Origin: Burkholderiaceae bacterium 16
GTDB lineage: Bacteria > Pseudomonadota > Gammaproteobacteria > Burkholderiales > Burkholderiaceae
NCBI GenBank assembly: GCA_000955785.1
Contig: JYOD01000021.1
Location: 33,767-97,766, forward strand
DNA: 64,000 nucleotides
Direction of reading: 5' to 3'
A program made the translations under genes and the position numbers. Under the pieces are notes generated by a model. It was not told where the DNA came from. It saw nothing but the letters and a program-made list of their open reading frames with translations, and searched no databases. The number at the start of each line of letters is the position of its first letter. Within the stretch, counting starts at the first letter, position 1. This document shows, piece after piece, positions 45,754 to 53,355 of the stretch.

Positions 45754-46692
45754 TCACTGGTCGCTCAGGAACCCGTCCTTCATCGCCAGCTTCAGGTAAT
45801 CGACAAAACTGCGCACGGCGCGTGGCACGAATGGGCTATAGGGACGAATTGCAAAGATGACGTCGCCGAAGGCGCCGGCGGCACGCCACGCGGGCAATAC
45901 GCGGATGAGCTTGCCGCTGGCCAGGTCGGCCTGTGCGGTGAAGTCGGGCACCAGTGCAATACCAAGGTGATTGAGCGCGGCATCGCGCAGGACTTCGCTG
46001 TTGTTGGCCGCAAAGCTGCCGTGAATGCCCACGCTGTGCCGGTTCGACGCGCCGCGCACCGGTACAAAGCTCCAGCTCGGCTGCTCGCCACGCCGGAAGT
46101 AGTGCAGGCAGTTGTGGTCAGCCAGATCCGCTGGCGACTCGGACGTGCCGAACTTGCGCAGGTACGTGCGCGATGCCACCAGGACCGCCTGGGTGCGGCA
46201 CAGCGTCCAGGCAATATGGGTGTCAGGTGCTGTCGACGCGTGCCGGATGGCTAGATCGAAGCCTTCGCGCGCCAGTGCGGCAAAGCTGTCGGATAGCTCC
46301 AGTTCAATACGGATCTGCGGGTGCGCCTCCATGAAGGCAGGCAGGCGCGGCACCAGTTGCTGCCGGCCAAGCGCCACCGGCGCCGTCACACGGACCAGAC
46401 CGCGCGGCGCTCCCACGGTATCGGTCACATCACTGAATCCCTGTTCGATCGCTTCAAATGAGCCGCGCGTGGCCTCGACCAGTTTCTGGCCGGCTTCCGT
46501 CAGGCGCACGCTGCGTGTGGTACGCCGCACCAGGGCTACGCCGGCGGCACGCTCCAGCTCGGAGATACGCAGGCTCATGGTGCCCTTGGTCACGCCGAGC
46601 TGCACGGCGGCCGCCGTGAAGCTGCCGAGCTCGCTGAGCTTGATCAGGCTGTGCAGCTGTGGCCGCAGGGTATCCAGTTTCTCGTAGCTCAT
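45754..46692 (-). CDS. LysR-family regulator, CrgA-like, divergent from the bufferin operon
   Basis: The 312-residue protein starts MSYEKLDTLRPQLHSLIKLS. The helix-turn-helix segment ELGSFTAAAVQLGVTKGTMS and LRISELERAAGVALVRRTTR is typical of the CrgA/AaeR group. The effector domain follows from about residue 92. A longer frame to 46761 was rejected. It is divergent from the repeat-protein/bufferin operon at 46943. The intergenic space holds TGTATC/GATAC elements positioned as LysR recognition and activation sites would be (about -75 and near -25 to the likely start). Best candidate regulator of the three-promoter set. Confidence 0.9.
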   Translation of the reverse strand: MSYEKLDTLRPQLHSLIKLSELGSFTAAAVQLGVTKGTMSLRISELERAAGVALVRRTTRSVRLTEAGQKLVEATRGSFEAIEQGFSDVTDTVGAPRGLVRVTAPVALGRQQLVPRLPAFMEAHPQIRIELELSDSFAALAREGFDLAIRHASTAPDTHIAWTLCRTQAVLVASRTYLRKFGTSESPADLADHNCLHYFRRGEQPSWSFVPVRGASNRHSVGIHGSFAANNSEVLRDAALNHLGIALVPDFTAQADLASGKLIRVLPAWRAAGAFGDVIFAIRPYSPFVPRAVRSFVDYLKLAMKDGFLSDQ

Positions 46693-46767
46693 GGTCGTTC
46701 GATTGGCGGCTGGCGCATCACATTCTATGGACATCGGGCCGAGTTCCGCTGCCTCCCACACGATTCT

Positions 46768-46860
46768 TGTATCGCACTGTATCTGGCGTTGGTGCCGATA
46801 CGTGCGCTAACCGAAGCCGCCCTCATGCGCTACGGAGGCGATACATCGGTGCCTTTAAAT
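46768..46860 (+). promoter_or_regulatory. Shared-architecture promoter, copy 1 (before repeat protein 1)
   Basis: TGTATC-N4-TGTATC at 46768-46783, GATAC at 46797, GATACATC at 46840 and TTAAAT at 46855-46860. Offsets from the first element are 10, 29, 72 and 87. The same offsets recur at 58344-58436, and all but the 29-base element recur, reversed, at 56167-56075. GTATC-N13-GATAC forms an inverted repeat. TTAAAT is a plausible -10 box 83 bases before the start codon. Confidence 0.7.
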
Positions 46861-46942
46861 ACGTTCCAACCCCGGCGGTCGTGAAACGCGACGCAAGCCC
46901 GGGCAGCGACAGATTCTCTTCTCACCTTATAGGAACGCAATC

Positions 46943-47194
46943 ATGACCAACCAATTAGCCAAGCGCCTTGTATTCGCTTTCGCCCTGGCCACCGCCGCAA
47001 TCGGCGCACAGGCTGCCGTGAACACCCCGCGCGACCCGTACACCGATGGCGCCCGCACCGTGCAGGAGCAGCGTGACCCGTACACGGACGGCGCCCGCAA
47101 GTTCGATTCATTCACGGACGGCATGCGCAGTGTCGATCCGTACTACGACGGCGCACGCACCGTGGATCCGTATCTGGATGGTGCTAACCGCTAA
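46943..47194 (+). CDS. Small secreted [14 protein letters not shown] protein 1
   Basis: An 83-residue protein with a signal peptide ([20 protein letters not shown], cleavage expected after AQA24) and a mature part made almost only of repeats. These are DPYTDGAR at 31 and 45, DSFTDGMR at 55, DPYYDGAR at 65 and DPYLDGAN at 75. The last four are spaced exactly 10 residues. No cysteine or membrane helix is present. The acid/Tyr pattern could bind metal ions or form beta turns. A second family member lies at 58533-58889. I know no characterised function; similarity to small metal- or stress-induced Cupriavidus proteins is only an impression. First gene of the bufferin operon. Confidence 0.85.
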   Translation: MTNQLAKRLVFAFALATAAIGAQAAVNTPRDPYTDGARTVQEQRDPYTDGARKFDSFTDGMRSVDPYYDGARTVDPYLDGANR

Positions 47195-47246
47195 TGCAAT
47201 GAGGCTCCTGCCTCAATCTTTGTCTTTCCCAACCCAAGGAGAAAAC

Positions 47247-47522
47247 ATGAAGCGCTCGAACGCCCTGATCGCCGCCACGCTGGCCCTCTCGATCAACGCC
47301 CTGGCCAGTGCCGCCCACGCAGCCGAACCCGCCAAGGCGGTGGAAAAGTGTTATGGCGTCTCGCTCGCCGGCAAGAATGACTGCGCCGCCGGCCCCGGTA
47401 CCAGCTGCGCCGCGACTTCCAAGGTCGATTACCAGGGCGATGCCTGGGTGATGGTCGAGAATGGTACGTGCACCCAGATCAAGACCCCGAAGGGCTTTGG
47501 CTCGCTGAAGCCGATCCAGTGA
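47247..47522 (+). CDS. bufA1: Class-1 bufferin-like precursor peptide (DUF2282)
   Basis: The 91-residue product has a signal peptide (about 1-26, ASAAHA) and a short mature part with four cysteines at 35, 46, 54 and 75. [20 protein letters not shown] is the DUF2282 signature. In the described bufferin systems, cysteines of such peptides are modified by a DUF692 enzyme and the exported product binds copper. AAGGAG precedes the ATG. It overlaps the DoxX gene (TGATG). Its modifying enzyme candidates are encoded at 49208-50826. Confidence 0.85.
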   Translation: MKRSNALIAATLALSINALASAAHAAEPAKAVEKCYGVSLAGKNDCAAGPGTSCAATSKVDYQGDAWVMVENGTCTQIKTPKGFGSLKPIQ

Positions 47523-47968
47523 TGTCGCGCGCCAACCAACCCGCCGGCGCGCTGGCGCTGGCCCGCCCGGCAGTGGATGCGGCGCTTCTGCTGGTGGCCC
47601 GGCTCGGTATCGCCTCGGTGTTCTTTCTGTCGGGGCGAACCAAGGTGGAAGGCTTCCTGACCATCAAGGCATCGACCTACACGCTGTTTGCTTCCGAGTA
47701 CCCGTTGCCGCTGATTCCGCCCGATGTGGCGGCGCATCTGGCGACGTGGTCGGAGCACCTGTTTCCGGTGCTGCTGGTGTTGGGCCTGTTCACACGGCTG
47801 TCCGCCGTCGCACTGTTCGGCATGACAGCGGTGATCGAGATCTTCGTCTATCCGGACGCATGGCCGACGCATCTGAGCTGGGCGGGTTTGCTGTTGCCGC
47901 TGATTGCCTATGGCGGTGGCGCATGGTCGCTCGATCGCGTGCTGGGCCTGTGGCGCCACAGGAACTAG
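47522..47968 (+). CDS. DoxX-family membrane protein
   Basis: A 148-residue protein with four hydrophobic helices, starting near residue 20 ([20 protein letters not shown]) and including [20 protein letters not shown] and [16 protein letters not shown]. DoxX proteins commonly accompany DUF2282/DUF692/DUF2063 genes. Their role is unclear; membrane redox or quinone-linked functions are proposed. The ATG at 47522 overlaps the precursor stop by one base, so the two are coupled. Confidence 0.88.
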   Translation: MSRANQPAGALALARPAVDAALLLVARLGIASVFFLSGRTKVEGFLTIKASTYTLFASEYPLPLIPPDVAAHLATWSEHLFPVLLVLGLFTRLSAVALFGMTAVIEIFVYPDAWPTHLSWAGLLLPLIAYGGGAWSLDRVLGLWRHRN

Positions 47969-48036
47969 CCGGACGCAGGTTCCTTTACATATTTCATAAA
48001 CCAACGCAGGCCCGAGCCGGCCTGCCGGAGATACCC

Positions 48037-48813
48037 ATGCGGATTATTCCGATGCTCGCCACCGCCATGGCGGTAGCACTTCCCTCGCTTGCCCCTGCCG
48101 CGACCCCGGCGGCCGTCCCGGCGGAGCTACCGGGCGCCAAGCACATCATCCTGGTGCACGACGCCTTTGTCGACGGCTCGGGCTGGCGTGTGGTGCACGA
48201 CATCCTGTTCCACAAGGGCTACAAGGTCAGCGTGGTGCAGCTCCCGCACGTGACGCTCGGTGACGACATCGCGGTTGTGCGCGAGCGGGTGTCGATGCAG
48301 CTGGGCCCGGTCGTGCTGGTCGGCCACGGCTATGGCGGCCTGGTGATCACGGAAGCTGGCGCACGTTCCAAGGTCAAGGCGCTGGTCTACGTCGCGGGCA
48401 TGGAGCCGGATGTGGGCGAAGGCGTGAATCAACTGAATGCATCGATGCCGGCTGCCGGGGCGTCGAGCGTGCGTTCGACGCGTGACGGCCACCTGTACAT
48501 CGATTCGGACAAGTTCAACGCCGACTACGCCGGCGACCTGACCAAGAACCGTACGTGGTTCATGTCGGCCTCGCAGGCACCGATCCCCAATGCACTGTTC
48601 GCCGGCAACATCTGGACCGCGGCCTGGCACGACAAGCCGAGCTACGGCGTCGTCGCGACCGAGGACCGCATGCTGAATCCGGATCTGCAGCGCTTCATGT
48701 ACAAGCGCGCCGGCGCAAAGATTACCGAGATCAAGGCCAGCCATTCCGTACAGATCTCGCAACCCGAGGCCGTCGCGCAAGTGATCGAGGAAGCCGCGCG
48801 CAACGCCAATTAA
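48037..48813 (+). CDS. Exported alpha/beta hydrolase without nucleophile (probable pseudoenzyme)
   Basis: This 258-residue protein has a signal peptide (MRIIPMLATAMAVALPSLAP, then AA) and the short EstA/salicylate-esterase-like fold. Its family normally reads HGAFxDGSSW and GHSYGG. Here the oxyanion strand is LVHDAFVDGSGW (Gly to Asp) and the elbow is VLVGHGYGGLVI (nucleophile Ser to Gly). The catalytic His region IKASHSVQISQPEAVAQVI remains. Loss of both elements suggests a binding or chaperone role. The frame is intact and sits in the bufferin operon, which argues against simple decay. The ATG at 48037 gives the signal peptide; the upstream extension is rejected. Confidence 0.85.
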   Translation: MRIIPMLATAMAVALPSLAPAATPAAVPAELPGAKHIILVHDAFVDGSGWRVVHDILFHKGYKVSVVQLPHVTLGDDIAVVRERVSMQLGPVVLVGHGYGGLVITEAGARSKVKALVYVAGMEPDVGEGVNQLNASMPAAGASSVRSTRDGHLYIDSDKFNADYAGDLTKNRTWFMSASQAPIPNALFAGNIWTAAWHDKPSYGVVATEDRMLNPDLQRFMYKRAGAKITEIKASHSVQISQPEAVAQVIEEAARNAN

Positions 48814-48864
48814 GGCCCAACACCCGCTGAAGCTGTTTTTTCCACACCAATCTGGAGATTCAAG

Positions 48865-49140
48865 ATGAAGATCACCCAAAAGTCCCGTGCCGGTTTTGCT
48901 GCAGCCGCAGCGCTCGTCGCCCTGTCGTCGCTGGCTTCGATGGCCGTCCCCGCGCATGCCGCAGGCAACGATGACGCGCCTGGCCGCTGCTACGGCGTCA
49001 ACTCGTGCAAGGGCACCAGCCTGTGCGCCACCGCCACCAACGATTGCGCCGGCCTGAACGATTGCAAGGGCAAGGGCGTGCTGGTCAAGCCCGCATCGAC
49101 GTGCCTGAAGGAAGGCGGCACGCTGACCGAGCCGAAGTAA
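48865..49140 (+). CDS. bufA2: Six-cysteine bufferin-like precursor peptide, class 2 type
   Basis: A 91-residue peptide with a signal peptide (about 1-32, VPAHA) and six cysteines at 42, 48, 54, 61, 67 and 80. CYGVNSCKG and CAGLNDCKG form a duplicated Cx5C-KG unit (42-50 and 61-69). This is the second bufferin-type layout, distinct from the four-cysteine protein upstream. It is the gene directly before the DUF692 enzyme, so it is probably that enzyme's main substrate. TGGAGA leader precedes the ATG. Confidence 0.85.
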   Translation: MKITQKSRAGFAAAAALVALSSLASMAVPAHAAGNDDAPGRCYGVNSCKGTSLCATATNDCAGLNDCKGKGVLVKPASTCLKEGGTLTEPK

Positions 49141-49207
49141 ATCCTGAAACCGGCCCGGGGCAAGTCTCCGGGCCGGCCAGGCCTTGTTGTTCCGTTGCGA
49201 GGAATCC

Positions 49208-50047
49208 ATGCCAGTTGTCAGCCCGTCTCTCAGTTCCCCATTTGCCGGTTACGGCCTCGGCCTGCGCAAGGAACACTATCAGGACTTCCTTGAAACCGAC
49301 GTGCCGGTCGATTTCGTCGAAGTCATCTCCGAGAATTTCATGGTTGATGGCGGGCGGCCTCGCCACGTACTGCGCGAGGTGCGCAAGCGTTATCCGGTGG
49401 TGTTGCACGGCGTGTCGATGTCGGTCGGCTCGGCCGACGGGCTCGATCGCAACTACCTGCAACGCCTCAAGGCACTGGTCGACGAGATCGAGCCGCTTTT
49501 CGTCTCCGATCACCTGAGCTGGTCGCGCATCGACGGTTTCAACTCGCATGACCTGCTGCCGCTGCCATACACTGAAGAAGCCCTCGACATCGTTTGCGCC
49601 AATATCGCCACGGCGCAAGACGCGCTGGGCCGCGCCATGCTGTTCGAGAATCCGTCCAGTTACCTGGCGCTGCAGGGTGCATCGATGACCGAGTGGGAGT
49701 TCCTCGCGGCAATGTGCGAACGCACCGGGTGCGGCCTGCTGCTGGACGTCAATAACATCTACGTCAGTGCCACCAATCATGGCTTTGACGCGCATGCTTT
49801 CATCGATGGCATTCCCGCCGCGCACGTGCGCCAGATTCACCTGGCCGGCCATAGCCAGGGGCGCGACATGCTGATCGACACCCACGACAACGCGGTGTGC
49901 GATGCGGTCTGGCAGCTATACGCAAGGGTGCGTGGGCGCGTTGGCGCAGTCGCCACCATGATCGAGCGCGACGACAACATCCCGCCGCTTGCCGAACTGC
50001 TCGATGAGCTTGGGACGGCGCGCGTCATTGCCGGAGACCTCGCATGA
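49208..50047 (+). CDS. bufB: DUF692 multinuclear iron-dependent oxidase (MNIO), BufB
   Basis: The 279-residue enzyme has a TIM-barrel iron-site pattern: FVEVISENFM, VVLHGVSMSVGSADGL, LFVSDHLSW, MLFENPSSYLALQG, LLLDVNNIYVSATNHGFD, IHLAGHS and IDTHDNAV, ending MIERDDNIPPLAEL. These give the His, Asp, Asn and Glu ligands for two or three irons. MNIO enzymes modify peptide Cys or Asp residues with oxygen. The ATG at 49208 follows GAGGAA. It overlaps bufC by four bases. One enzyme probably serves both precursors. Confidence 0.93.
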   Translation: MPVVSPSLSSPFAGYGLGLRKEHYQDFLETDVPVDFVEVISENFMVDGGRPRHVLREVRKRYPVVLHGVSMSVGSADGLDRNYLQRLKALVDEIEPLFVSDHLSWSRIDGFNSHDLLPLPYTEEALDIVCANIATAQDALGRAMLFENPSSYLALQGASMTEWEFLAAMCERTGCGLLLDVNNIYVSATNHGFDAHAFIDGIPAAHVRQIHLAGHSQGRDMLIDTHDNAVCDAVWQLYARVRGRVGAVATMIERDDNIPPLAELLDELGTARVIAGDLA

Positions 50048-50826
50048 GCCTGCACGCACTTCAACAGGATTTCCGAGCCTGGCTGATGGCGGCATCGTCC
50101 GATGCGGCAACCCGTATCGGACCTGATACGTCGGCAGGCCTGGCGGTATATCAGAACAACTACCGCGCACAGCTGGTCGGCTGCCTCGAAACGTCATTCC
50201 CGCGTGTGCGCGAATGGATGGGTGACGAGGCATTCCTGTCGGCTGCCGTGACGCATGTCGACAACCATCCGCCTCATGCATGGACGCTCGACGCGTATGC
50301 CGACGGCTTCGATGGCACGCTGATCGAACAGTATCCGGACAACCCCGATCTTCATGAGCTGGCGTGGATCGAGCACGCCATGTCGCTGTCTTTCGTTGCG
50401 GCGGATGCCTTGCCTTTGCCGGCGCTGGACGACATCGACTGGGATGCCGCAAGTCTGACGCTAGCGCCGTCGCTGCGGCTGCGCACGGCCACGACCAATG
50501 CGCAACAGCTATGGATCACGCTGAACGATGGCGAGCTGGTGCCTGGCAGCGAAATGCTCGCGCAGCCTGCGGGGCTGATTGTGTGGCGCAGGGAGTTCGG
50601 GTGCTATCTGCGCCAGGTCGATGCAGTGGAGTTTGAGGCCTTGCGTCAGGTGCGCGAAGACGGGCGCTTCGAAGCGTTATGCGCATGGCTGGTCAGCCGC
50701 CTGGGCGAGGACGACGGTATTGCCCGGGCCGGTGAACTGCTGGCCAACTGGCTTGGCAATGGCATCGTCACAGGCATCGTGCCGGGTGTCGTCACAGGTA
50801 TTGAAGCGGGCATCGAAGCCGCCTGA
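50044..50826 (+). CDS. bufC: DUF2063 partner protein of MNIO, BufC
   Basis: A 260-residue protein whose N-terminal region (LHALQQDFRAWLMAASSDAA, then GLAVYQNNYRAQLVGCLETS) is the DUF2063 domain that recognises and delivers precursor peptides to DUF692 enzymes. It is translationally coupled to bufB (ATGA). The last 20 residues are a low-complexity run, NGIVTGIVPGVVTGIEAGIE, with a TGI/AGI repeat absent from the domain core. The TTG start of the next gene follows after 41 bases. Confidence 0.9.
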   Translation: MSLHALQQDFRAWLMAASSDAATRIGPDTSAGLAVYQNNYRAQLVGCLETSFPRVREWMGDEAFLSAAVTHVDNHPPHAWTLDAYADGFDGTLIEQYPDNPDLHELAWIEHAMSLSFVAADALPLPALDDIDWDAASLTLAPSLRLRTATTNAQQLWITLNDGELVPGSEMLAQPAGLIVWRREFGCYLRQVDAVEFEALRQVREDGRFEALCAWLVSRLGEDDGIARAGELLANWLGNGIVTGIVPGVVTGIEAGIEAA

Positions 50827-50867
50827 ACGGGGCCTGAGGCCCTGATTACAACCCGAGGAGAATCATC

Positions 50868-51908
50868 TTGTCAGAATATTTCGAAACACGTCGCAGGCTG
50901 CTGCTTTCCGGCGTCGCAGGTGCCGCACTGGTTGCGGCTTCTCAGGTGAGGGCCGCTTCGGGCCTCCAGCGCGCGGGTGGCGACACGACCCCGCTGCCGC
51001 GCATGCCGGTGCGTCAGGTACGTACGGACCTGCTCGATATCGGCGTTCATGAAACCGGCCCGCAGAATGGTCGCCCGGTCTTCCTGCTGCATGGCTTTCC
51101 CTACGACATCCACAGCTATGTCGAGGTTGCGCCGATTCTTGCCGAACGCGGCTTCCGCGTGATCGTGCCGTATCTGCGCGGGCATGGCACCACGCGCCTG
51201 CGCGATCCCGCGACGCCGCGCGCGGGCCAGCAGGCGGCAATCGGCGAAGACGTGATTGCGCTGATGGATGCGATGCATATCCCCGAGGCCGTACTGGCCG
51301 GATACGACTGGGGTGGGCGTGCCGCGTGTGTGGTCGCGGCGGTGCGTCGTTCGCGCTGCGTCGGCCTGGTGTCGGTCAACAGTTACCTGATCCAGGACAT
51401 CGCGCACGCCACCAACCCGCTGCCGGCGGAGATCGAGCATGGTCTCTGGTATCAGTATTACTTCCAGACCGAGCGTGGTCGCGCGGGTCTTGAGGCCAAT
51501 CGGCGCGATATCGCACGCATTCTGTGGAAGAACAACTCGCCGACCTGGAAGTTCGACGACGCAACCTTTGCGCGGGCCGCCGAAGCGTTTGACAACCCCG
51601 ACTATGTCGACATCGTGATTCATTCCTACCGGCATCGGCTGGGCCTGGCGCCTGGCTATCCGCTGCACGAAACAACTGAACGCAAGCTCGCAGGGCTGCC
51701 GCCGATCACGGTGCCGAGCATCACGCTCGATGGCACCGCCGATGGCGTGGTGCCCGCTACCGATGGCAAGTCGCAGGCCGCGCGCTTTACCGGCCCGCGT
51801 ATCCATCGGCAGATTCCCGGCGTCGGCCACAACCTGCCGCAGGAAGCCCCCGAAGCATTTGCCGATGCCGTGACCGAACTGGTGCGCGGCGGCAAGTGGC
51901 GCACCTGA
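50868..51908 (+). CDS. Tat-exported alpha/beta hydrolase with Asp nucleophile (epoxide hydrolase/dehalogenase type)
   Basis: The 346-residue protein starts at TTG behind CCGAGGAG. A twin-arginine leader, ETRRRLLLSGVAGAALVAAS, directs folded export. The hydrolase core shows VFLLHGFPYDIHSYV with the HG oxyanion pair and VLAGYDWGGRAACVVA, in which Asp replaces the usual Ser nucleophile. That is the haloalkane dehalogenase/epoxide hydrolase signature. The His is in PGVGHNLPQEAPEAF. It is the first gene after bufC. The substrate is unknown; a reactive electrophile in the periplasm would fit the setting. Confidence 0.85.
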   Translation: MSEYFETRRRLLLSGVAGAALVAASQVRAASGLQRAGGDTTPLPRMPVRQVRTDLLDIGVHETGPQNGRPVFLLHGFPYDIHSYVEVAPILAERGFRVIVPYLRGHGTTRLRDPATPRAGQQAAIGEDVIALMDAMHIPEAVLAGYDWGGRAACVVAAVRRSRCVGLVSVNSYLIQDIAHATNPLPAEIEHGLWYQYYFQTERGRAGLEANRRDIARILWKNNSPTWKFDDATFARAAEAFDNPDYVDIVIHSYRHRLGLAPGYPLHETTERKLAGLPPITVPSITLDGTADGVVPATDGKSQAARFTGPRIHRQIPGVGHNLPQEAPEAFADAVTELVRGGKWRT

Positions 51909-51942
51909 ATCTCGTACCGATTTTTTAAGGAGAAAGCACGTC

Positions 51943-53271
51943 ATGGCAATCACTACGGATCGGATCGACCAGCACACGGTGGACTGGCTACGAGTCCAGA
52001 CCTACACGCACGGCGTGATCGGCCCCAGCCAGCCGATGCTCGGGCCACTTGCCGATGGTGGCACCCTGGTCGCCGGCACACCCCCTGGCTGCTGGGGGCC
52101 GATGATCACGCCCGCCTTCGAAGGCGGCCACGAAGTGACGCAGCCGGTCGCGATTGCCGGCGCCGAGGTAGGCGACGCGGTGGCGTTGAAAATCCGGCGC
52201 CTGCGCGTGACGTCGTTCGCCACGTCGTCCGGGGTGATGCAGTTCGTGGAGGGCCGCTATCACGGCGATCCGTTCGTCGCCAAGTTCTGTGGCCAATGTG
52301 GCACCGAGCATCCCGCCAGTCATGTCGAAGGCATTGGCGACGACGCTATCCGCTGCAATCACTGTGGTGCCGAGGTCAGCGCCTTCCGCTTCAGTCATGG
52401 CTATGTGATCGTGCTCGATCACGAAAACCAGTTGAGCCTGACCGTCAATCAGGAGATCGCGGATCGCCTGGCAGGCAAGGCATCGGAGATGTCCGCGCTG
52501 CCGGAACTGGCCGCGCAGCATTCGATACTGTCACTCGCGCGGGCTGACATGGCGGGCGTTGCGTCGCGCATGCGGCCGTTCCTTGGCAATATCGGCACGA
52601 CGCCGGCACGCGATATTCCGGAGTCGCACAATTGCGCCGACTTCGGCCAATACCTGGTTGGCGCGCCACATCGCTTTGCGGTCACCACCGAGGAGCTGCA
52701 CGCGGCCAAGACCGATGGTCATATGGACACCAACTCGGTTCGGGAAGGTGCCATCCTGATCTGCCCGGTCAGGGTGCCGGGCGCTGGCGTCTATCTTGGC
52801 GACATGCACGCGCAGCAAGGCAACGGCGAGATTGCGGGGCACGCCACCGATGTGTCCGGTGAAACCGAGCTGCAGGTCGAGGTGATCAAGCATCTGACGC
52901 TCGACGGTCCGATCCTGCTGCAGAACTTCGACGATTTGCCGCCGCTGGCACGGCCGATAACGAAGGAAGAGCGCGAGAAGGTTCGCGCGCTCGGTGCACA
53001 GTGGGGGCAGGTGGAGATCGAGGAATCGGCGCCCATCACGTTCATTGGCAGCGGTGTCGACCTGAACGCGGCGACGAAGAACGGTTTGCAGCGCGCAGCC
53101 GACGTGACCGGCCTGCCTTACGACGAAGTGCTCAATCGCGCCACGATCACCGGTTCGATCGACATCAGCAGGCTGCCTGGCACGGTTCGCGTGACCTTCC
53201 TGTGCCCGCTGGCCGTGCTCGATCGCATCGGCATTGGTCATCTGGCGCGGGAAAAGTACGGGCTTGACTGA
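51943..53271 (+). CDS. Acetamidase/formamidase-family amidohydrolase with zinc-ribbon insert
   Basis: The 442-residue protein belongs to the FmdA/AmdA family: GPMITPAFEGGHEVTQPVAI and AGVYLGDMHAQQGNGEIAGH (with the catalytic His/Glu region), then VEESAPITFIGSGVD. Between residues 116 and 141 it carries an extra pair of knuckles, CGQCG and CNHCG, that would bind zinc. No signal peptide was seen, so it acts in the cytoplasm. It is the last gene of the operon and ends 36 bases before a strong terminator. Its link to the peptide system is not obvious. Confidence 0.87.
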   Translation: MAITTDRIDQHTVDWLRVQTYTHGVIGPSQPMLGPLADGGTLVAGTPPGCWGPMITPAFEGGHEVTQPVAIAGAEVGDAVALKIRRLRVTSFATSSGVMQFVEGRYHGDPFVAKFCGQCGTEHPASHVEGIGDDAIRCNHCGAEVSAFRFSHGYVIVLDHENQLSLTVNQEIADRLAGKASEMSALPELAAQHSILSLARADMAGVASRMRPFLGNIGTTPARDIPESHNCADFGQYLVGAPHRFAVTTEELHAAKTDGHMDTNSVREGAILICPVRVPGAGVYLGDMHAQQGNGEIAGHATDVSGETELQVEVIKHLTLDGPILLQNFDDLPPLARPITKEEREKVRALGAQWGQVEIEESAPITFIGSGVDLNAATKNGLQRAADVTGLPYDEVLNRATITGSIDISRLPGTVRVTFLCPLAVLDRIGIGHLAREKYGLD

Positions 53272-53306
53272 CTGATCAGCGTTTCGACGGATTGACCAGA
53301 GCGGAA

Positions 53307-53344
53307 ACGGGCCGCGGGTATGACCCCGCGGCCCGTTCTTTTTT
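53307..53344. terminator. Bidirectional intrinsic terminator
   Basis: A perfect 12-base GC-rich stem (ACGGGCCGCGGG, 53307-53318, and its complement 53325-53336) closes a six-base loop and is followed by TCTTTTTT. It ends the plus-strand operon. It lies 12-49 bases from the stop of the convergent MFS gene and may serve both. Confidence 0.9.
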
Positions 53345-53355
53345 GCGCGTCCCTG

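Noticed and set aside
46943..47194. CRISPR-like or tandem DNA repeat within the repeat-protein gene
   Set aside because: The repetition is at the protein level with varied codons, and the frame has a signal peptide, ribosome site and promoter.
53307..53344. Operator for the MFS gene
   Set aside because: A 12-base GC stem followed by a T-run directly after an operon end is a terminator, not an operator.
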